NCBI GenBank assembly: GCA_016800925.1
Contig: JABCPU010000129.1
Span: 62,001-126,000 of the forward strand
From: Suillus spraguei
Taxonomy: Eukaryota; Basidiomycota; Agaricomycetes; Boletales; Suillaceae
Direction: 5' to 3'
DNA: 64,000 nt
Shown: one piece after another, positions 23,479 through 33,439 of the stretch
Layout of the letters: each line of letters starts with the position of its first letter
How positions within the stretch are numbered: position 1 is the first letter of the stretch
Notes under the pieces: generated by a model
Database searches by the model: none
What the model was told of the DNA's origin: nothing
What the model saw: the letters and a program-made list of their open reading frames with translations, nothing else
Position numbers and translations under genes: made by a program

Positions 23479-24948
23479 TTACTCATCTTGATTCGCATAG
23501 TAAACCGGATCATCACTCCATTTGTAGTCTTTGTCAGCAAAGGACCCACTCCTCATATACGCGGCTTCTTCCAGACCAGCGCGTCGTTTGGAGTCTCTTC
23601 TCTTTTCCGCTTGAATGCGTTCATCATCAAGCTGTTGCTCCCAAGCGTGGAGTGCGTCATAGAATCCCTCGTCTTTCCAAGTTAACTCGAAGGGAGGAGG
23701 CCCAACTCGTTTTGGGCAATAAAGGGATAAATGAGTTGGCGACCAATATCTGCAAACCTTGCACTGATATTCCACACAATTCTTCTGACGATGTCCTAGC
23801 AGTCCACAGACGCGGCATTTCATATTCTCGTCAGGGTTAGAATGGACTTTGCGCAAGGGAGACGGAGAGATGATCGGCGTGGGACTGGTGGATCTGGCGC
23901 GCTTCTTTCCCTTATTCTTCTTCATACGTTTTAAGGCAAGGGTGTTAGCTCGCTTGAGTTGCGCCTGTTGAGCGGGAGACAACGTGTATGCTGACATGGG
24001 GAGGTCCGGGGTAACCGCTCGTTCAGCAGCCGCAAGAAGTTCATCGGAGGAGGACGAGGAAGTTATGCCAAAATCTTTTACTAAGACTGGCGAAACAGGG
24101 TCCATTGGACCGAATGATGATGGGATAGTCATTGGAGGATGTATATGAAGATCACGAAGTCGGGGGCCGAGCGTTACCAGCTCAGTGGCTGGAATACCTA
24201 GTAGTTTAGCAGCCTCACACTGTTCCTTCGTGCAAGGTTCATACAGCCAATCAGGGCAATCAAGTGATGTCATTGCGGAGAGTGATGGGATTGGCTGTTC
24301 GATGGGGGAAGGGGTTCGGGGAGATGCAAGATCTGCTTGCGTTTGTTGTAAGTCAGTGATAGCTTCTTCTACTAGATTTCTAGCCGCTCTGGTTTCAGCG
24401 ACTGATTGCTGGATTGTTTCGACAACCGCATTGGTGAGTTGTCCGATCTCTTGGACAGCAGTATATAGGCCAGTAAAGGCGTCAAGACTAGAATAAACAC
24501 GCGAAGATGAGGGTGCTGGAATAGGAAGTGGCGTATCTTCCTGCGGAGAGGGAGGTCGAGCAACACCTGCTCGACGTTCGGCAATGATATGAATAGCTTC
24601 TTCAACATCATTTTTAAAAGAATTGGGAAGCAGCAACATAGCGTAAGCACGAATGCGTTTTTGAAGATGTAAGAAGCGATGTCGGTATGTGGCTTCTGTA
24701 ATATCCTTAGCGGTGACTTCGATGAGCGCTGCGGTGCGGATGATGTTAACGAGGAGTAAGGCGGGGAAAGCGCCTCGTTCAGTAAGAATTCTTTCGATTT
24801 CAAGGGCATGTCCCTCGCAGAGGATGGCGGCTTCGATGTAAGAGGTGTTATCGATTTCTGTGGTGAGATTTCCATATTGCTCAGCTTCAGAGTCGGAGTC
24901 ATTGTTAGCAACAGTGACGGGGGTGACGTATGCAGTGGGGAAAGACAT
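23479..24948 (-). CDS. Third ORF of element 1, double zinc-knuckle protein
   Basis: An intact frame of 489 residues lies between pol and the 3' LTR. I start it at the ATG at 24948, 56 bp past the pol stop; it ends 33 bp before the LTR. The N-terminal two thirds are acidic, helical and Pro/Ser-rich (ALEIERIL, ETRAARNLVEEAI). A basic KKNKGKKRARS tract follows, then CRVCGLLGHRQKNC, a CX2CX4HX4C knuckle, and a second knuckle CKVCRYWSPTHLSLYC with CX2CX6HX4C spacing, then an acidic/basic tail. Chromoviruses normally end after integrase. Double knuckles of this sort occur in uncharacterised agaricomycete proteins. It may bind nucleic acid as a second Gag-like or chaperone protein, but that is inference. 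It is undamaged while pol is broken. Confidence 0.85.
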   Translation of the reverse strand: MSFPTAYVTPVTVANNDSDSEAEQYGNLTTEIDNTSYIEAAILCEGHALEIERILTERGAFPALLLVNIIRTAALIEVTAKDITEATYRHRFLHLQKRIRAYAMLLLPNSFKNDVEEAIHIIAERRAGVARPPSPQEDTPLPIPAPSSSRVYSSLDAFTGLYTAVQEIGQLTNAVVETIQQSVAETRAARNLVEEAITDLQQTQADLASPRTPSPIEQPIPSLSAMTSLDCPDWLYEPCTKEQCEAAKLLGIPATELVTLGPRLRDLHIHPPMTIPSSFGPMDPVSPVLVKDFGITSSSSSDELLAAAERAVTPDLPMSAYTLSPAQQAQLKRANTLALKRMKKNKGKKRARSTSPTPIISPSPLRKVHSNPDENMKCRVCGLLGHRQKNCVEYQCKVCRYWSPTHLSLYCPKRVGPPPFELTWKDEGFYDALHAWEQQLDDERIQAEKRRDSKRRAGLEEAAYMRSGSFADKDYKWSDDPVYYANQDE

Positions 24949-25004
24949 TGAAGGTTGTTTGTAGTTGATCAAGTGCTGATGCGGGTTGATTGACTGAAGG
25001 ATGA

Positions 25005-28000
25005 TCAAAGGGTGTGTTGCTTCTTATAAGCATTCAAAATTTGGGCGGAGTTCTTCAAGTTCTTTTCTGGGAGCCATTCATTATCTCCCGATGAGTATCC
25101 TTTCCAAGAAACAAGATATCGTCGGCGAGTGCCGGTTCCTTTGTGAGAAAGGATTGCTTCTACTTCATATTCTTCTTCTTCTTCGATGATGTCAGGTGGT
25201 GGTTCAGTGAAGTTCGGGCCGTGTATGTCTGTTTCACTATAGGATGATAAGACAGAAGCGTGGAACGTGGGATGAATTTTCCACTGCGGAGGGAGTTTGA
25301 GTGTGAACGTGATGGGCGATAAGACATCGGTGATTGGGAAAGGTCCGTATCGCTTTGGGGCGAGTTTCCTTGATGGGAGTTTGAGTCTAAGATTAGCGGC
25401 AGATAGCCAAACCTTATCTCCGATCTTCCATGGGGTGTACTTATCTCCTCGGGATCGTTCAGCCATTGTTTGCATTGCAATGTTGTGGCAGGCGACTGCT
25501 TCTTCTCTTATCTTCTGCAGAGATCGTACTCGATCTTCTGCTGCGGGTACAGATGAATCAGGGATAAGGTGGGGAATAGCGCGTGGTTCGTATCCCATTA
25601 TCAGATAAAAGGGTGATGCATTCCTTGCATCGTGTTTTCGGTGATTGTGGACAAATTCAGCGATTGGCAGGTGTTCTACCCAATCTTCGGGGTTGTTACG
25701 GCAGTAAATACGGAGGTATGTTTCAAGTTCTTGATTTAGCCTCTCAGTTTGGCCATCAGTCTGTGGGTGGTAAGCCGTGGATGGAGCGATGACGTAGTCG
25801 AGAAGTCGGGCAAGTTCCTTTGAGAAGCGAGATAGGAATTGCGGTCCTCGATCCGAGATGACTTTGTCATGGAGTCCAAATCGTCGGTAAACATGTTTTA
25901 AAAATAGCTTAGCCACACCTTCTGAAGTGATGGTTTTCAAACAAGGAGTAATAATTACCCCCTTTGTAAGGCCATGGTCTACCACGACCATGATACTGTC
26001 AAAGCCTCCAGAGACGGGGAGGTCGGTGATGAGATCAACGGAGACCTGGGAGAACGGGTGAACAGCCGACGAGGGATAGGCGTGAGCGGGGGTCGAACAG
26101 GATGAGTATCCGCTTTCATTTGCTGGCAAAGGGCGCAACCCTCAACGTATTTCCGAATATAAGAGCCCATTGCAGGCCACCAGGCTTCTCGTTTCACGAG
26201 TTCTTCAGTTTTGAATCTACCGCGGTGACCCGCGGTAGGATGATCATGATACCTTTTCAGGATATCAGAGCGATGCGCCGGAGGAATATAGGCGCGGTTC
26301 TTAAAATAGAGGACGTTCTCCTCAATTTTCCAATCAGAGAGTGCTGATTTCATAGGAGGCAGGCACACGCCGTCAAGGGCGTCGGATGCTGTCCGGAAGA
26401 CCGGGTCGTCGAGGGGGTCAGAGGATGACAGCACATCTTTTAAATCGGTGTCAATAAGACGAACGAATAAAGCATCAGGGAGGAGGGTCTGGTCCTCGTT
26501 ATTGGTTTTGCCAGAGTCATAGTCAGGCCGGCGGGATAGTGCATCAGGTACTGCTAATTTAGTACCTGCAACGTGATGCAGTTCTATGTTGTAAATAGAC
26601 AAAATCAATTGCCAACGTGCTTGGCGACGGGTGAGCTTCTGTGCACTTCGAAAGTACAGAAGGTTCTTATGGTCGGTGAATACCAGGACGGGGTGTGGGT
26701 TTCCTTCGAGATAATGACGCCATTCGTTCAATGCCCGGATCACGGCAAGGAGTTCCCGATCAAAGATCTGATAATTGCGTTCCGCAGGGTTCAAAGACTG
26801 TGAAAGATATGCACATGGGTGATAAACACCATTTTCATCAGTCTGCAAGAGAACTCCGCCAGTTGCTACGAGTGAAGCATCGGTAGCAATGGCAAATTGT
26901 CGGGAAGGATCAGGGTTACGGAGTACCGGTTGGGAAGTGAAGCGTCGTTTCAATTCTTCGAAAGTGTCCATACATTCGGTTGACCATTCAAAGGCCTTAT
27001 CTTTCTTTGTTAAATCGATAAGGGGTCTGGCGATGTCAGAATAGTGGGAAATGAACGTGCGGTAGAAGTTGCAAAAACCGAGGAATGACCGAACATCTTT
27101 TACAGATTTCGGGAGTGGCCATTCGGAGATTCCCTTGGTCTTGGCGGTGTCCATAGCAACTTGTCCGGGACGAATTATCATTCCGAGGTATTCTACTTCT
27201 TCTGCATCGAAGGTGCATTTTTCCGGTTTCAAGAACAAGTGTTCTTTTTGTATTTTCATCAAAACTCGTCGTGTCCGTTCACGGTGTTCTGCCATAGTTG
27301 TAGAGAAAATCAGGATATCGTCCATATAGATGACCATCCATCCTTCATTGATTTCTTGTTGAAAGGTGCGATTCATGTACGCTTGGAAGGTTGCTGGGGA
27401 ATTACAAAGGCCGAAGAACATGACGTTCGGTTCAAAGAGGCCGAATTCCATGGTAAAAGCAGCTTTCCACCTATCATCAGGATGGATGCGAATGTTGTTA
27501 TAACCAGACCGAATATCCATTTTCGTAAAGAACTGTGTGTGATGAAGGCGTGCAACAAGGGAAATAGGGAGTGGGAGCGGATATGCGTTCTTGACTGTCC
27601 AATCATTGATGTAGCGATAGTCTTGACAGGGACGCAGTTCTCCACTTTTCTTTCCCACAAAGAAGAAGCCACTAGCTTGAGGTGACTTCGATTCTGAGAT
27701 AAAGCCTTTCGCAACATTTTCATTGATAAACGTTTTGACAGCAGCGCGTTCTTTTTCCGATAGCGGGTAAACCTTAGACGTGTGAGGGATAAAACCGGGT
27801 TTGGTGTCGATCCGATGATCGATACCGGGGCGTTTGGGGGGTAGTTTGTTCAATCCGTCTTTAGCAAAGACGTCTGCGAAGTCGTGCAAATAATCTGGGA
27901 CCAATTCTTTGAAGGATTTCTTTTTCTTTTCCTTCTCATCCATGGCGAATTCCTGAGCTTTGTTACTATATTTCGGGGGAGAGAGAGGAATTGTGGAGTA

Positions 28001-29108
28001 GTTGGAAGATTGTTCGAGTTGAGAAGTTCCATCTCGTGTCAAGGGTGTATCCATGGATACTTCTTCTATAATCCTCATGCTGACTCCATCAGTATCGTAT
28101 TCCACAAGAAATTCTCCATCTCCAAGCTCGTAGGAGGAAATTTCACGTACTTCTGGCGCATGCCAGACGTCATGCATAGTGTCGAATTGGTCATCATCCT
28201 CAGTTGGGATCAACGAGGGCACGGGTTCTTCTTCATCGGGGTTTCTTCTATTGAAGCGGAGAGGGTTTTCGGAGGAACAAAGAACTTAGACAGTTTCGGT
28301 ATATTGGTGTTTTGCCCTGGGAGTTCTTCTTCTGTTTTCCTCTTTCCATGTTTCTGTTCTTCTATTGGCCGTTGCTCAATAGGTTCTTGTCCGTCCCGAC
28401 GCTCGGGTTTGGATTCATTCTTGCGCTTTTCCGCGTGGGGAATTGGTGATACTGCTCTTGGCAGTTGGACACGTGGAGTGGGGTCTGCAGTACGTGGCAT
28501 TCGTACTTCTGGTTCTGGGTCTTCAGGAACATCAATAGGAGAAGCAATGAAAGGTTTCGGAAGACGGGAATGTTGCCATCTGGCATGGTGGTTGAAAAGT
28601 CGGGGCAACCCATTCTTCTTTCAATCTTCATCCATATCGATTTCGATCTCGTCTGATTTCTCTGTTCGTGAAAGAACAAGTGTTTCAGCAGCCCAATCTA
28701 TAGTTGGGTTCATTGCTCATAGCCATGGAATTCCAAGAAGGATTTGATCTCTTCTTCCCAGCTTGGTGATGTTAAATTTTCCATACATGGTTTGATCATC
28801 AATTGTGACCACTAGAAGACAATAGTGTGTGATCGGTCCTCCTTTGATGAGGGTTCCATCTGCCGTTGTAACTCGAAATGGTTCTTTGAGTTTTCGTCGT
28901 GTGATTTGATGGAGTTTCACAAACTCTTCTGAGATGAATGTTCCTGCTGCTCCTGAATCGATAACAGCGGTAGTGTCGACGGATTTCAAGCGAGTACGCG
29001 AATGGAGGGTGATAGGGACACGAAGTTCTTTTCTTTCACCTACAGCGCGTACAAGTCTTAGTAATACATTGGGAGAAACATACGTCGAATCTTTGTTTCT
29101 CCAAGTTA
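25005..29108 (-). pseudogene. pol of element 1: PR-RT-RH-IN-chromodomain, four lesions
   Basis: Reading starts in the -1 frame at the gag stop. Protease: VIDSGAAGTFIS. Stops TGA at 28717-28719 and 28621-28623 replace Arg codons that are intact in element 2. A one-base deletion near 28236 shifts the frame before reverse transcriptase. RT has the YMDD box at 27317-27328 and its domain is open; RNase H shows ATDASLVATGG, FDRELLAVIRAL and FTDHKN; the integrase zinc finger has H...H...CALC. A second one-base deletion near 26070 precedes the integrase core (VDLITDLP, DRGPQF, TERLNQELE). A chromodomain (YEVEAILSHKG, LVSWKGY, NEWLPEKNL) ends the protein at 25005. Element 2 reads through both deletion sites in one frame, so these are lesions, not recoding. 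Confidence 0.9.
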
Positions 29109-29112
29109 AAAA
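29106..29112 (-). other. Putative -1 frameshift site between gag and pol
   Basis: gag ends GAT-TTT-TAA and pol is open from this point in the -1 frame in both elements. The T5 run overlapping the stop would allow a -1 slip of the Phe codon. The same bases occur in element 2 at 33431-33439. Confidence 0.5.
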
Positions 29113-29942
29113 TCCTCAACAATCCGTCTCACGGTTTCTTCATCTTCTTCTTCTCCTTTAACTTCGGTTTGTCGGAGCGGGGTCTTCTTCTTTCTATCAG
29201 GACAGTTATAGAAACAGTGTCCTGTCTTTCTGCATCCGAAGCACTGTCCTTTCTTCATGCATTCGGATCTCTCCGTATCGGAGATTCGATCTACGACCAT
29301 TGCGTTGGAATCACAGTTCGGAATATACCGTGCATTCCCGTAGTTCTTCTTCTTCTGTTGTGGAGTATGACGTGTCCTCATGGCGTTAAGCCAATGATGG
29401 GCGTTGTCAATAGCAACGCATTGCAGCACAACATCTCTGAATATTTCGGAGACATCTCCTGTATTGAAAAGCTTTGTAAGGATACCCCAATTAAGGCTGT
29501 CTTGGAAGAACTGGATCTTCATTGCGTTGTCGGTGATCTGAGCCTTGGCTGCAAGTGCCTCAAAGTCAGCGACATAGGTGTGGAGATCTCCAGTTCCTTG
29601 TTTGAGATCTCTGAGTCTAGTGAGCGCGGTTCCTTTGGTATCCACTGGTTCGAATGCTTCTTTGAAGCTCTTCATAAACTCTGCCATCGTCCCATAACCA
29701 ACTTTTTGTCCAGAAGTGTCGGTAGATTGGGCGTGTTCAAGGAATTGTTCCTTCCAAGACTTGGCGTTCCTTTCGGTCATAAAGGATGTTATGTAGATGA
29801 TCTTCTGCTTGTCGGTGGTGTAAAGCTTTTCATTGATGTCAAAGTGCAAATTGCACGACTGGATAAACTCGCGAGAGTTATCACGATCTCCATCAAAACC
29901 AATCGGTTGACTGATCTTGTATTCGAATTCTTTGGTCGACAT
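29106..29942 (-). CDS. gag of element 1
   Basis: 278 residues from ATG at 29942. The capsid-type helical region (KSWKEQFLEHAQ, LRDLKQGTGDLHTYVADFEALA, QFFQDSLNWGI) is followed by a basic linker and one CX2CX4HX4C zinc knuckle, CFGCRKTGHCFYNC, then an acidic tail. It packages the element RNA. The frame is intact. The stop codon overlaps the proposed frameshift site. Confidence 0.92.
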   Translation of the reverse strand: MSTKEFEYKISQPIGFDGDRDNSREFIQSCNLHFDINEKLYTTDKQKIIYITSFMTERNAKSWKEQFLEHAQSTDTSGQKVGYGTMAEFMKSFKEAFEPVDTKGTALTRLRDLKQGTGDLHTYVADFEALAAKAQITDNAMKIQFFQDSLNWGILTKLFNTGDVSEIFRDVVLQCVAIDNAHHWLNAMRTRHTPQQKKKNYGNARYIPNCDSNAMVVDRISDTERSECMKKGQCFGCRKTGHCFYNCPDRKKKTPLRQTEVKGEEEDEETVRRIVEDF

Positions 29943-30131
29943 GGTTGATGATTCTTCTGATGAGTTATACTTTCTTGGTGCCTACACGCGCTGTCTTGCT
30001 GTCCATCAGGGCTTTTCTTCTGTCAGCGGGCTTCCTCTTGACAATCTGCTCAGCGTACGCGTACGCTAGTCAGCTGATCTAAGCGATCAGGGTTCAGGGT
30101 CGAAGACTGGATAGTCGACGATCAAAAAGGG

Positions 30132-30142
30132 ACTTTAATCTT
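30132..30142 (-). promoter_or_regulatory. Self-priming type primer-binding site, element 1
   Basis: One base past the 5' LTR the sense strand reads AAGATTAAAGT, exactly complementary to ACTTTAATCTT inside the LTR (30405-30415). This is the arrangement of Tf1/sushi elements, whose mRNA 5' end primes reverse transcription. The usual tRNA-type TGG start is absent. Confidence 0.7.
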
Positions 30143-30143
30143 T

Positions 30144-30618
30144 TGTTACGAACTGGGGTGGCGTCACCAGCGACAGTGAAAAGACACAGACAGTCTGCTG
30201 GGAGTTCTTACAATGTCCAGATAAGGACAAGGTGAAAGTACAAGGAACGCGTTCCGAGTACGATCAAGGGTTCAGCCTCAAAGACAAGTCTAAGAGGTAT
30301 CCGCGAGAATAGAGACTAAGGCTAAGGAGTGCTTAGACTTAGAGACGATTCAAGACGACTTAGGTTGGAGGCCTAAGCGAAGGAGTTTCCAGGTAAAACC
30401 CAGTAAGATTAAAGTAGCGAATCTACTACAAGTACACTGTACTTAAATAGGCCAATATGTGTGCACAGACCAAGAGAGACATGAGAATGTAAGTGCGTAT
30501 CCCAAGAAGGAAGGCAACTATAGTACAGATGCGTTGAGCATATGAGTCGGAATCATGTTATGTAATATACAAGGTAAATGAAGTAAGAAAATGAATAGGG
30601 GCACGTACGATTGTAACA
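30144..30618 (-). repeat. 5' LTR of element 1
   Basis: 475 bp, partner of 22972-23446. On the sense strand it holds TATTTAAG (30442-30449) and, 27-34 bases downstream, ACTTTAATCTT. Confidence 0.95.
30442..30449 (-). promoter_or_regulatory. TATA box in the element 1 LTR
   Basis: TATTTAAG lies about 30 bases upstream of the ACTTTAATCTT self-primer, placing the expected transcript start right at the primer. Confidence 0.6.
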
Positions 30619-31000
30619 CCATCCTCACATCCTCGAGCTATGTATTGATAAGGTAGGCATCATGTGAAACCATTGAATATCACATGATGTGACCACAGTG
30701 TGACGATCTCATGTAATCAGTTTGCCAGAGCAGCAACAATGTTCGGAGTTATAATCATCATAGAAGTTACAGTAGACGAGCTAAGTATATAGATTGATAA
30801 TGTATATTTACCTTGAGTCAATGGACTCTGAGGACAAATTTGTGGCCTTATCAACAAGCCTTCAGGGAGGACTCAGTGTCCATGGTATTTCTTAACAGCC
30901 CATGCTGCTTGTGCACCATTAAGGCCATGTTTATATGCATTAATAAATCTTTGTGACCTCATTGCAAATCTGGGTAAAGAAGAGGGAATAAGTCAATCCA
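30619..31000 (-). pseudogene. Agaricomycete repeat family gene, 5' part
   Basis: On the minus strand near 30970-30860 the frame reads RFINAYKHGLNGAQAAWAVKKYHGH, then TGA, then VLPEGLL. This is the upstream part of the family whose 3' part lies at 21870-22971. The TGA probably derives from CGA. Element 1 lies between the two parts. Confidence 0.5.
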
Positions 31001-31517
31001 AATAATGGCTTAAATTACTACTACATACCATCACATGGTTTGGAGTGCAACAGCTGGCACTGGATTTCTATCAGAACTTCAAGTTCATTTTCTATCCATC
31101 ATCAAGCCCTATGAAACTCTTAAAATTCAAAATCAACTCACCACTTTCACAGAACACCAATATACTCAATAGATAAATCACACACTGGTTATTTCTGTAT
31201 TTTGCATAAGTTATTTCTATATATTTCATCTCTGTTAAATTGTTTTTGAATATTTCAGCTTTGTCACTCTAATGTAACACTTGGCACGTGATGTTCAATG
31301 GTTTTGCATGACGCCTACCTTACTACATTTAGAACAGAATTTGAATTTTTTCAACTGATCAATGGGAAAGCTTGGATGGCTGGGCTTTGCCGAGATGTTT
31401 AAAAATAAGGCTCCCATGTCTCTCACTCAGGTTAATTTTCCACTCCATGTCACTGCCTCATTTGATCAAAATGAAAGTTTTTTCCCATGAAGTTGGACAA
31501 AACTTTCACTTTGTCTG
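31001..31517. other. No gene seen
   Basis: AT-rich decayed flank between the split pseudogene and element 2. Confidence 0.4.
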
Positions 31518-31988
31518 TGTTACAATTGTACGTGCCCCTATTCATTTTCCTTTCGTCCTTATGTTGTATATTACGTAACATGATTCCGACTCATATGCTC
31601 AATGCATCTGTACTATAGTTGCCTTCCTTCTTTGGATATGCACTTACATTCTCACGTCTCTCTTGGTCCGTGCGCACATATTGGCTTATTTAAGCACATT
31701 GTATTACACTTGTATACTTCACTTTAATCTTACTGGGTTTTACCTGGAATATCCTTCGCTTAGGTCTCCAACCTAAGTCGTCTGAATCATCTCTAAGTCT
31801 AAGCACTCCTTAGCCTTAGTCTTTATTCTATCAATCATCTTAGAGTCGCAACTCTTCGATTGAACTCTTGATCCTACTCAGAACACTTCCTTGTAGTAGT
31901 TTTGTTCTCCTTTGAATGTAGTTGAACTTTCCAGCAGACCGGCTGTGTCTTATCACTGTCGCTGGTGATGCCACCCCAGTTCGTAACA
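31518..31988 (+). repeat. 5' LTR of element 2
   Basis: TGTTACAATTG to TTCGTAACA, 471 bp. It holds TTATTTAAGC (31687-31695) and ACTTTAATCTT (31721-31731), the same promoter and self-primer layout as element 1. Confidence 0.9.
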
Positions 31989-31989
31989 A

Positions 31990-32000
31990 AAGATTAAAGT
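31990..32000 (+). promoter_or_regulatory. Self-priming type primer-binding site, element 2
   Basis: AAGATTAAAGT one base past the LTR, perfectly complementary to 31721-31731. The rest of the leader has diverged from element 1, so conservation of these 11 bases suggests function. Confidence 0.65.
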
Positions 32001-32116
32001 CTACATCAATCATCGACTATCCAGTCTTCGACCCCTGAACCATGATAAAAGCCCTAATGGACAGCAAGACTGCACGTGTAGGCACCAAGAAAGTATAACT
32101 CACCAGACGATTCACC

Positions 32117-33439
32117 ATGACTACCACCACCATAGATTTTGAATATAAAATCGGTTTCCCAACTGCTTTTGATGGAGATCGTGACAATTCCCTGGAATTC
32201 ATCCTATCATGCAACTCATACTTTGACATCAATGAAAAGTTCTACACTACCGATATTACGAACTGGGGTGGCATCACCAGTGACAGTGAAAAGACACAGT
32301 CGGTCTGCTGGGAAGTTCTACAATGTCCAGAAGAGGACAAGGTGAAAGTACAAGGAACGCGTTCCGAGTACGATCAAGTGTTCGGCCTCAAAGACAAGTC
32401 TAAGAGGTTCTACGAGAATAGAGAGTAAGACTAAGGAGTGCTTAGACTTAGAGACGATTCAGGACGACTTAGATTGGAGACCTAAGCGAAGGATGTTCCA
32501 GGTAAAACCCAGTAAGATTAAAGTAAAGAATCTACTACAAGTACAACGTGCTTAAATAGACCAATATGTGCGCACGGACCAAGAGAGGTGTGGGAAAGTA
32601 AGTGCGTATCCAAATAAGGAAGGCAACTATAGTACAGATGCGTTGAGCATATGAGTCAGAGTCATGTGACATGATATACAAGTAAGGAAGCAAAGAGAGA
32701 ATGAATAGGGGCACGTACAATTGTAACAACCGACAAACAGAAGATCATTTTCATTATGTCCTTCATGATGGAAAAGAATGCCAAATCTTGGAAAGAGCAT
32801 TTTCTCACTCACACTCAATCCACCGACACTGCTGGAATGAAAGTTGGTTATGGGACGATGAAAGACTTCATGGAAAGTTTCAATAAAGCTTTCAAGCCAG
32901 TAGATTCCATTGGAACCGCATTAATGAAGCTCAGGGATCTTAAACAAGGAAGCAGCGACCTCCAAACCTACATTGCTGACTTTGAGGTGCTTGCAGCCAA
33001 GGCCCATATTACCAACAATGCAACAAAGATCCAGTTCTTCCAAGATGGTCTTAACCTGGGCATCTTAACCAAACTATTCGCACCAGGTGACGTCCCAGAA
33101 GTATTCCGCAATGTTGTATCACAATGTGTCTCTATCAACAACTCTCATCAATGCCTTCTGGCATTACAAGCACGTCATGCTCCGCAGAAGAAGAAGAACT
33201 ATGGGAATGCACGTTACACACCCAGTCGTGATTCAAATGCAATGGTCATAGATTGAATCTCCGATATAAAAAGATCCGAGTGCATGAAAAAAGGACAATG
33301 CTTTGGATGCAAGAAGATGGCAGACCGTATTGGTAACTGCCCTGATAAGAAGAAGAAGACTCTGCTCCGTCAAACAGAAGTCAAAGAAATTCAAGACAAA
33401 GAAGACAAAACAGTAAGACAAATTGTAGAGGATTTTTAA
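32117..33439 (+). pseudogene. gag of element 2, split by a solo LTR
   Basis: ATG at 32117; coding stops at 32253 where the solo LTR enters and resumes after the duplicated ACCGA at 32729. The capsid region parallels element 1. TGA at 33253-33255 replaces an Arg codon (CGA in element 1). The zinc knuckle reads CFGCKKMADRIGNC, so its His is lost. The end GAT-TTT-TAA matches element 1. Confidence 0.85.
32254..32728 (-). mobile_element. Solo LTR inside gag of element 2, TSD ACCGA
   Basis: 475 bp of the element 1 type in minus orientation, flanked by perfect ACCGA (32249-32253, 32729-32733). Its first dinucleotide is TA instead of TG. Removing it and one ACCGA restores the frame relation seen in element 1. 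Confidence 0.93.

Larger units (their letters stand above)
22972..30618 (-). mobile_element. Full-length Ty3/gypsy chromovirus, element 1
   Basis: A 7647-bp LTR retrotransposon with identical-length LTRs (475 bp), TG...CA ends, and a perfect target duplication CCATC (22967-22971, 30619-30623). Order in its own sense: 5' LTR 30618-30144, self-priming type primer site, gag, pol (protease, reverse transcriptase, RNase H, integrase, chromodomain), a third ORF, polypurine tract, 3' LTR. LTRs differ at four sites only, so insertion is recent. pol carries two nonsense codons and two single-base deletions, so the copy is not autonomous. It sits inside a repeat-family pseudogene. Confidence 0.95.

Noticed and set aside
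26060..26080. Programmed frameshift between RNase H and integrase in element 1
   Set aside because: Element 2 reads through the same region in one frame; a one-base deletion explains it.
28230..28245. Programmed frameshift before reverse transcriptase in element 1
   Set aside because: Element 2 is continuous here; the difference is a single missing base.
27884..28747. Long plus-strand frame of 287 codons
   Set aside because: It is antisense to the pol linker and reverse transcriptase of element 1 and has no motif of its own.
29169..29948. Long plus-strand frame of 259 codons
   Set aside because: Antisense shadow of gag of element 1.
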